Shown: piece after piece, positions 11,767 through 15,963 of the stretch
Numbering within the stretch: the first letter of the stretch is position 1
Layout: every line of letters starts with the position of its first letter
Source of the DNA: Ichthyophonus hoferi
Lineage: Eukaryota; Opisthokonta; Ichthyosporea; Ichthyophonida; Ichthyophonidae
DNA length: 15,963 bases
Assembly (NCBI GenBank): GCA_002751075.1
Contig: NAOQ01000296.1
Coordinates: 60,731 to 76,693, forward strand
Direction of reading: 5' to 3'
Program-made: the position numbers and the translations under genes
The notes under the pieces: generated by a model
Seen by the model: the letters and a program-made list of their open reading frames with translations, nothing else
Databases searched by the model: none
Told to the model about the DNA's origin: nothing

Positions 11767-14700
11767 CACTAGTATAACAATACAAATGTAGTGTAGTGTA
11801 GTGTAGTGTAGTGTATTGCAACATACCTAGTGCTCGCTGCAGCAGAAGGCTTGATACGATAAAGGTGATCTATAACGGTGATTATCACACTGTCCGTATG
11901 GTTCCTAGCCGCCTTGTTACTGGCTATAGCTGAGGGTCGTATGGTCGTATCAATAATGTTAGTACATATCATATTTTACCCACATAAAGCCGTCATATCC
12001 TATGTCTTCATATGTTTACGGTACAAATGCTAACATATCTACAAGTATGATATCTCGTTTCGTTCCCCTGAATCTCTATCCCCTATCTACAGATTTAATA
12101 AGTGTATATAACCATATTCAAATATGTATGAATACTTGCCACAAGAATATATCTATATATAGTATGCACGGTATAGGTAGTATATACATAGGGTATATAA
12201 GGTATATAGGGTATATATGACTGTACTAAGTAACACAGGTGTATTACACTGTATTGCAATCTACTAATTAGTTAATTAGGTATTTATAACATAATTGGCC
12301 GACCCTAATTACCTGTGAGTGTGGCTGTCCCAGGGGCCTTGGCACGTACCCACACAGCAAAGTCGCCTTCATCTTTCTGGGTAACACTTGCTAGTAAGAA
12401 ACTTATGTTAGTTATAAGATTAAGGCCGTTGCCATGGTTACTACACATTCCACAACCATAACAACCATAACAGGAGGTAAAAGATGCTAGAACACTTCAA
12501 ACATCAAGATAGTGAACAGTGAATATATCAATCACCAATAGCCTTTCACGTCACAACCCAAATATAGAACAACTTATGTAATGTAAAGTCGACACAAGTC
12601 AGCAACATATATATATGACCCTACATTCATAAGATTGACCAGTGATCTAGTCTATAGATATAATAGCATAAGTAAGAGAGTACACTATATTCCACTGAGG
12701 TGATGGATTGACCCAGACACTTACACAATAAAATAAATATATCTGCCAATAAAAACATGGTTATAAATTAATTAAAACAAGAATAATCATGATAATATAA
12801 TTACTATCAAAAATCACTAAAGATAATCTGTACTAATAAGAATATTGTGATGGATATTACACCGTGCAATGGGCAGGTTTGTACCTACCACAGGACTTGG
12901 TCATATGCAACCTATCCATATATGCTATCATATTACTATCCTATTACTCTACTATACTATCATATTATTATCCTATTACTCTACTATACTATCGTATTAT
13001 TATCCTATTACTCTACTCTACTATCCTATTGCTCTACTATACTACCATATTACTATCATATTACCATCCTACTACTATACTATACTATCCTATACTATAC
13101 TATCACATTACTATCCTATTGCTATAATATCACCGAACCCATACATATATGTACGTATGACGTATGTACAGCGACATAACTGGTTGGCACGCACCTTCAT
13201 GATATATAGCCATGACTTCCAACACCGAAGGATCCGATGACACCCAATTAAAATGTAGATCGGCAGTACCCAAAGTGTGCATTGGTGATTCTCCATTTAC
13301 TCCTTCTGTAGGCGTCCAATGGTTAATATACCTTATATGGTAAAAAGATAGCCGTACAATAGTATATTATATGATAGGATAATGCAGAATATGATATGAT
13401 AGTATATAATAGGATATGATATGATACGAAATTGTATGCCCAGCCAGGTATGGTCTAATACAATGCAGGCTTATAAACTGGTAGATAACAAGTATGTATG
13501 AATCTCATCGTAAACATGTGGAGACACTATATACCTCCTATATCCCTTATACCCGCACCCAGTCCCTATCCTATCCATGTCAACCTACCTGCATTATTTA
13601 CCACACATACGTTTACATAGACCATAACAGTATAGCAGCAGTATAACAGACTCATTGTATCTAGGCTCTAATCTCTAGCCTCTAACCCTTTTCCACCCCT
13701 CACCCCTCTATATTTATTTACACTCTATTGGTTTCTTTTACGCTCTATCCATCCACACACACAGAAAAGGAGAAAGAGATATACATACCTGCATAGATAG
13801 ATAGCTCAGATCCTCTATATAAGGTTCGAATTGGTGTTGCAATCTTAATGCCTAATATGGTAATAATAACTGGTTAGATCATTGTGGCCCACGTGTTATC
13901 TTATTGATAAATAATGTTATACTATGAGCAGCTTCCCTCTTGCACTTCATTCCTATTACCTATCATATATATATATATATATGCGTGTGTGTGTGTATGT
14001 ATGTATGTATGTATGTATGTATGTATGTATATAGATGTATGTGTGTACGTAGGTATATATATATATCACATTAAACGTGTCGCATAAGCACATATACAGG
14101 TCATATAAACCAGCTAATATACATTGTTCCATATCAACAATATGTTAAAATCTAAATTATTTAACAAACCAATAACTAATACACAATCATATTCTAGTAC
14201 AATATATTAAATAGTGTGCTAAAAAATAAATGCATAAGTGAGTTTATATCATAGTAAACATAGCATGATTACTAACCAGTAGAATCATTACAAATCATAT
14301 ATTGTGATACAGAAACGCCAGGGGAAACCAGAAGTTGCAGTAACAGGTTCCATTGGATTGATATGTATACAATATAGCATAAAACATAGAGCCAATCAGA
14401 GAGCAGGAATAAATTAGTAAAAACCAAAAATTAAACTATCAATATGCGTATAATACTGCATTATACAATAGTAACAGGCATACATACATACCCTCAAATA
14501 CAACGACATCTACATCAGCATAGACTGGGCCCAGGGTGCAGGTGGTGTGCGTCAGTCGATCGACTAGCTGTCCAACGGCACTTACCTTGGTTCGCCCCGA
14601 CCCTACCGTTTCTAGAATACCTATATGGCATGGTATAGCCTTCGTTCAGTCTTGTACATATACATGGTCTGGTCTGATTGCTATCTTATCTTTATGTCAT

Positions 14701-14786
14701 ACAAACTCTATGTTGTTTGTTTGTTGTAATACAAATACTCGTATGACTTATATGTAGTGAAACAAAGGTAGTGGGGAAAACAGGGA

Positions 14787-14855
<69 letters not shown>

Positions 14856-15817
14856 CGAGAAAAAGCAAATGAGAACCTATATATATATATATATATATAC
14901 AAAAATAAGAGTTATCGAAAATTACTAATGGTAAGAGTACGGTATTGACGGAATATTTACTTACTTGGATTCGATTGGCTGATAGTGATAACGCTAGTGT
15001 TCGCCGATTGGTATTGCATTTCAATCATGGAGGGCGCATTGGTGGTCATTTCCATTCTGACTCCCTGATATGACGTCATATATACGTAGGTAGGTGGAGA
15101 GATAGATAGGTAAATAGATAGATAGATAGGTAAATAGTTAAATAGAAATATCAGCTATACTATACACCACCCTTAACCAATCTTAAAAACACTATATTAC
15201 TATCTACCAACAGTCTTTATTCTTTCTATAAACCAACCGATCATTAATTACACCACAACACAAAACAACTCACTTACCACAAACAACTTGCTTATAGAGG
15301 TGGGGGTCAGGATCACAGGATCAATGACAGTCAACAAGACTCCATTGCTGAGAACTACTTCATTATCTACCATCTCTACTGCAAACGAGATCTTCTGCAC
15401 GCCTGGTGACACGCCTTCAACATGGTAAATTAGACCATCCTTGTTGTGGGAGAGAAAGGCGGTCAGCAATGTATTGGCTTGGGTATGTTGCTGTAAGGTA
15501 GTGTGTAGATATATGTATGTATGATAGTATGTATGTAGATGCATATATATAATCGCTTCGTATTGGGAACCTGTCTCGTAGATTCCTATACGCATACCTA
15601 TAAAAATAATAAACTAAAATATAACAACGGCACATGATTGGATGTAGATATGCCTTATCCAAATACAGTAGTGAGCCAATACACCAACAACCTAAAGGAA
15701 TACATAACCCTATCATACCTGTGAATAGTCTGGTTGGTCAGATATTAGCTTCAGCCCAGAGGAGAGAGTAGGAATAATACTGAGGCCTTCTAGTTCACTC
15801 GGGCCAAGGGGAACACC
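4335..15817 (-). CDS. NUP210: NUP210 (gp210) nuclear pore membrane glycoprotein, 3' half, 19 exons
   Basis: Joined exons encode 920 residues, continuous from a 5' end outside the window to a TAA stop. gp210 is a single-pass glycoprotein of the pore membrane: a huge luminal part of repeated Ig-like domains, one transmembrane segment and a short tail facing the pore. Seen here: luminal part residues 1-797, with sequons NTS (exons 3 and 15), NHT (8), NVT (14), NGT (15) and NQS (16); membrane segment about 802-821; tail 822-920. Compared with human NUP210 from memory, LHFNWVSSDPSVLEV matches LTFHWSVTKRDVLDL, YHEAS matches HHEAS, and order and spacing stay collinear to the tail. Human NUP210 is about 1,890 residues, so roughly half is present. 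Every exon junction keeps frame and all acceptors are AG. All donors are GT except one GC. No break or stop interrupts it, so it looks like a working gene. The promoter and signal peptide lie outside. Confidence 0.95.
5125..5253 (-). CDS. NUP210: NUP210 exon 18, first of two duplicated tail exons (residues 836-877)
   Basis: Acceptor taaaaaaacag, 129 bases, one base in and two bases out, so it can be included or skipped without changing frame. It encodes YRSPMRSGPRLGV and then a Ser/Arg/Pro-rich stretch. The only donor that keeps frame is GC type, GATAG|gcatgt. The protein and nucleotide sequence repeat in exon 19. Confidence 0.85.
5669..5853 (-). CDS. NUP210: NUP210 exon 17, transmembrane segment (residues 774-834)
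   Basis: The acceptor gtacagtgtag gives phase 0, as needed after exon 16; a TACTAAC branch-like site sits 13 bases upstream. The donor is ACAG|gtatat; 185 bases. The order is a charged luminal stalk (DRDFDRGGNKDQEDG), a hydrophobic helix from VAMMLGVG to TSVCMM (residues 802-821), then the start of the cytosolic tail, FKPSSAADN. A nearer acceptor (cacag, at 5835-5839) suits only a phase-1 upstream exon and would skip exon 16. Confidence 0.93.
5866..5872 (-). promoter_or_regulatory. Branch-point-like TACTAAC upstream of the transmembrane exon
   Basis: A perfect TACTAAC sits 13 bases before the gtgtag acceptor of exon 17, where the polypyrimidine tract is almost absent. It probably compensates for the weak tract. 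Confidence 0.45.
6207..6295 (-). CDS. NUP210: NUP210 exon 16, small exon inside a long non-coding stretch (residues 745-773)
   Basis: Acceptor tcacaccctgcag, donor CTATG|gtatgc, 89 bases: two bases completing an Asn codon, then 29 codons ending in phase 0. KVVKFKMISRKTNQSEQITI aligns with human LTFSSPVTNQAIAIPVTV, sharing the TNQ. Leaving it out would break the match to the family just before the membrane segment. Confidence 0.88.
7188..7549 (-). CDS. NUP210: NUP210 exon 15, largest exon seen (residues 624-743)
   Basis: Acceptor tatgaacacag, donor GCAA|gtaagt, 362 bases. ITGEKYCVFTGVA matches human ALGQYFCSITMHR, and the remainder covers the last luminal domains before the membrane, with NGT and NTS sequons. 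Reading past the donor would end at TAA within two codons, which supports the splice. Confidence 0.95.
7638..7735. repeat. Perfect 44-base tandem duplication in an intron
   Basis: Two copies (7638-7681, 7682-7725) without a single difference, followed by ten bases of a third. It sits in the intron between NUP210 exons 14 and 15, starting 89 bases upstream of the exon 15 acceptor. Confidence 0.95.
7974..8155 (-). CDS. NUP210: NUP210 exon 14 (residues 563-622)
   Basis: Acceptor ctatgactag, donor ATAG|gtatgt, 182 bases, leaving two bases of a split serine codon. It has an NVT sequon and an alternating hydrophobic pattern; DNVDYKCKFAN fits the family's TLISCQSQF position. Confidence 0.93.
8335..8357. 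repeat. (AAC)n microsatellite
   Basis: About seven units in the intron between exons 13 and 14. Confidence 0.9.
8410..8570 (-). CDS. NUP210: NUP210 exon 13 (residues 510-562)
   Basis: Acceptor cacgtgattcag, donor TAAG|gtaggg, 161 bases, ending in phase 0. GQWTVADPRVLSVRPEANG and VGRTSLTYTAGL align with human GTWSSSANSILHIDPKTG and VGSVTVYYEVAG: the Ig-like fold closest to bacterial BIG_2 domains, which the family carries late in its lumenal part. Confidence 0.95.
9041..9083. repeat. (GGGAGA)n array beside a splice donor
   Basis: Seven GGG runs separated by AGA on the plus strand, the template for NUP210; the transcript reads C/U-only. It begins eight bases past the exon 12 donor. G-tract spacing fits a G-quadruplex. 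Confidence 0.95.
9092..9247 (-). CDS. NUP210: NUP210 exon 12 (residues 458-508)
   Basis: Acceptor cagtcactag, donor CGTG|gtaggc, 156 bases. LMRDFMVGG and GIFPQDAVMAVGATLCYN parallel human LSDFMPLPV and ISPELSGAMVVGDVLCLA. A GGGAGA hexamer array begins eight bases past the donor. Confidence 0.95.
9471..9588 (-). CDS. NUP210: NUP210 exon 11 (residues 418-456)
   Basis: Acceptor tttttatacag, donor GATG|gttggt (a weaker donor, fixed by phase), 118 bases. TEVNREGLVDL begins the stretch equivalent to human ATNRDDFVQI, and GKGDVIVRFALD matches SVGLTLLRVWDA. Confidence 0.93.
9636..9675. repeat. (AGTAT)n-like pentamer repeat
   Basis: Degenerate tatag/agtat pentamers just upstream of the exon 11 acceptor on the transcript; the same word recurs in other introns. 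Confidence 0.8.
9945..10167 (-). CDS. NUP210: NUP210 exon 10 (residues 344-417)
   Basis: Acceptor ctctccacacag was chosen because only it, not the nearer cttag, keeps frame with the two-base overhang of exon 9. The donor is AAG|gtatta; 223 bases. SLSVFPLGQDTPLGYHM and GVYYHDQDGHLFDA match the human [22 protein letters not shown] region, among the strongest similarities in the window. Confidence 0.95.
11054..11185 (-). CDS. NUP210: NUP210 exon 9 (residues 300-342)
   Basis: Acceptor aatgccactcag, donor AATGG|gtaggc, 132 bases. It encodes YVMTHNAQLHFGTN and then ITDKGMIHATG, parallel to human ILMSPNSYIKLQTN and VDEKGFLASG. Its C-Y-x7-C segment has two cysteines that could pair in the lumen (inference). 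Confidence 0.93.
11348..11383. repeat. (GTAT)n microsatellite
   Basis: Imperfect tetramer array in the intron between exons 8 and 9. Confidence 0.85.
11526..11554. repeat. (TTTTTTG)4 heptamer repeat
   Basis: G at 11533, 11540, 11547 and 11554, each preceded by at least six T. Confidence 0.9.
11734..11761. repeat. (TA)n microsatellite
   Basis: Fourteen TA units, in the intron between exons 8 and 9. Confidence 0.95.
11788..11815. repeat. (GTGTA)n pentamer repeat
   Basis: Five near-perfect gtgta units ending about a dozen bases from the exon 8 donor. Confidence 0.9.
11827..11929 (-). CDS. NUP210: NUP210 exon 8 (residues 266-298)
   Basis: Acceptor cgaccctcag, donor CTAG|gtatgt, 103 bases, leaving two bases for the next codon. 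It includes an NHT sequon and SVIITVIDHLYRIKP, the inter-domain strand equivalent to human IQVQVFEKLQLLNP. Confidence 0.92.
12313..12390 (-). CDS. NUP210: NUP210 exon 7 (residues 240-264)
   Basis: Acceptor tttcttactag, donor ACAG|gtaatt, 78 bases, two bases plus 25 codons plus one. DFAVWVRAKAPGTATLT corresponds to the human NFAMNVLGRVKGRTGLRV strand pair. Confidence 0.92.
12929..13123. repeat. 32-base minisatellite built from TACTA/TCCTATT words
   Basis: Three adjoining 32-base units (12929-12960, 12961-12992, 12993-13024) differ at a few positions; shorter degenerate copies follow. It lies in the intron between exons 6 and 7 and produces long open frames of no meaning. Confidence 0.9.
13195..13305 (-). 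CDS. NUP210: NUP210 exon 6 (residues 203-238), LHFNW motif
   Basis: Acceptor gacgcctacag, donor GAAG|gtgcgt, 111 bases. It contains LHFNWVSSDPSVLEV, one of the best conserved stretches of gp210 (human LTFHWSVTKRDVLDL), and ends in YHE, which joins to ASV of the next exon to form the HEAS motif. Confidence 0.95.
13345..13435. repeat. Degenerate ATGAT/ATAGT repeat tract
   Basis: Loose repetition of tatgat, tagtat and ataggat words just upstream of the exon 6 acceptor on the transcript, related in word content to the minisatellite in the next intron. Confidence 0.6.
13789..13851 (-). CDS. NUP210: NUP210 exon 5, small 63-base exon (residues 182-201)
   Basis: Acceptor ccatattag, donor TGCAG|gtatgt; it opens with two bases and closes with one. 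The protein IKIATPIRTLYRGSELSIYA aligns with human [20 protein letters not shown] (from memory), directly after the strand of exon 4. This confirms that exon 4 joins here with nothing between. Confidence 0.88.
13964..14066. repeat. Compound (TA)n(TG)n(TATG)n microsatellite
   Basis: TA units, then GT units, then about ten GTAT units, then TA again, all in the intron between exons 4 and 5. Confidence 0.95.
14492..14620 (-). CDS. NUP210: NUP210 exon 4 (residues 138-180)
   Basis: Acceptor ccatatag, donor GAGG|gtatgt, 129 bases, two bases of a split codon at the start and one at the end. It encodes ILETVGSGRTKVSAVGQL and then YADVDVVVFE, the pattern in which a luminal domain closes with a strand before the next domain begins. 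Confidence 0.88.
14782..14855. repeat. Polypurine tract (GAAA)n(GA)n
   Basis: Seventy-four bases without a pyrimidine. On the NUP210 transcript it is a long pyrimidine tract, about 160 bases upstream of the exon 4 acceptor. Confidence 0.95.
14878..14899. repeat. (TA)n microsatellite
   Basis: Eleven TA units, close to the polypurine tract. Confidence 0.95.
14965..15064 (-). CDS. NUP210: NUP210 exon 3 (residues 105-137)
   Basis: Acceptor gacgtcatatcag, donor CCAA|gtaagt, phase 0 to 1, 100 bases. It encodes GVRMEMTTNAPSMIEMQYQS followed by an NTS sequon, equivalent to the start of a luminal Ig-like domain. The split codon joins to the next exon as serine. Confidence 0.85.
15098..15138. repeat. 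(GATA)n imperfect microsatellite
   Basis: gatagataggtaaatag words repeated twice, in the intron between exons 2 and 3. Confidence 0.85.
15278..15490 (-). CDS. NUP210: NUP210 exon 2 (residues 34-104)
   Basis: Acceptor taccttacag, donor GTG|gtaagt, phase 0 to 0, 213 bases. It holds a typical beta-sandwich ending, VLLTVIDPVILTPT, which corresponds to the LVTVYDPVxLLPP strand that recurs between luminal domains of gp210. Confidence 0.88.
15719..15817 (-). CDS. NUP210: NUP210 exon 1 of those visible (residues 1-33)
   Basis: Acceptor tttacactgcag at the high end and donor CAG|gtatga at the low end; phase 0 at both ends, 99 bases. It starts GVPLGPSELEG. It is the most 5' exon in the window, so the upstream exons are missing rather than absent. 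It encodes luminal gp210 sequence; assignment rests on frame continuity with the next exon more than on strong similarity. Confidence 0.8.
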
Positions 15818-15887
15818 CTGCAGTGTAAAGAGGGTAAGAATAGGCACATAGGGGTACGGCCTGATCACTTGCTTCATGCGTGCACGC

Positions 15888-15963
15888 ATACATACATACA
15901 TACATACATATATACATACATATACATACATACATACATACATACATACATACATACATACAT
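15888..15963. repeat. (CATA)n microsatellite at the window edge
   Basis: catacata units with a few tatata interruptions, running off the end of the window; the intron upstream of the first visible NUP210 exon. Confidence 0.95.

Noticed and set aside
12847-13240. Three overlapping plus-strand frames of 87-123 codons rich in Tyr, Leu and Ile
   Set aside because: Products of the 32-base minisatellite in an intron; all three frames stay open because the repeat lacks stops.
13815-13835. GGTTCGAATT resembling a tRNA B box
   Set aside because: It lies inside NUP210 exon 5, with no A box or cloverleaf around it.
14277-14332. An open frame with a good donor (ACTG|gttagt) and exon-like protein SPGVSVSQY on the minus strand
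   Set aside because: There is no AG acceptor upstream that keeps frame, and exon 4 joins exon 5 directly in phase with better family similarity.
14692-15024. Ser/Leu/Phe-rich minus-strand frames
   Set aside because: Translation of the GA/GAAA polypurine tract and TA run, not a gene.

Overview
This is eukaryotic, intron-rich DNA, about two thirds A+T, loaded with microsatellites. The only protein-coding locus I can support is the 3' half of an animal-type NUP210 (nucleoporin gp210, the transmembrane glycoprotein of the nuclear pore). It lies on the minus strand and fills roughly 4180-15817. I read 19 exons, all phase-compatible, giving one 920-residue open reading frame that ends in TAA at 4335-4337. 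Resemblance to vertebrate gp210 (compared from memory) runs through the whole length. It includes an LHFNW segment followed by a HEAS motif, the late luminal Ig-like/beta domains, a single transmembrane segment and a short Ser/Pro/Arg-rich tail. The 5' half of the gene and its promoter lie beyond base 15963. The host is probably an invertebrate animal; intron size, A+T content and repeat load do not let me name the lineage.

Layout, left to right. 1-2022: no gene recognised; it holds a TA microsatellite and a striking cluster of ATTGG/CCAAT pentamers (1664-1823). 2023-4046: two arms of about 375-390 bases in inverted orientation (2023-2395 and 3660-4046). They enclose a 112-base palindrome and, at 2949-3091, a sense-strand fragment of nuclear 18S rRNA with the universal 530-loop sequence intact. 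4047-4334: 3' flank and 3' UTR of NUP210, with an AATAAA signal. 4335-15817: the 19 NUP210 exons. 15818-15963: intron with a CATA microsatellite, running off the window.

Two points deserve most attention. First, the last two NUP210 exons are tandem duplicates of each other. Each carries an S-P-x-R mitotic-kinase-like site, and the intron between them appears to use a GC donor. The duplication lengthens the cytosolic tail to about 99 residues, where about 56 would be usual. Second, the 18S rRNA fragment inside a large inverted repeat just downstream of NUP210 is an unexplained composite that could be a mobile-element relic.
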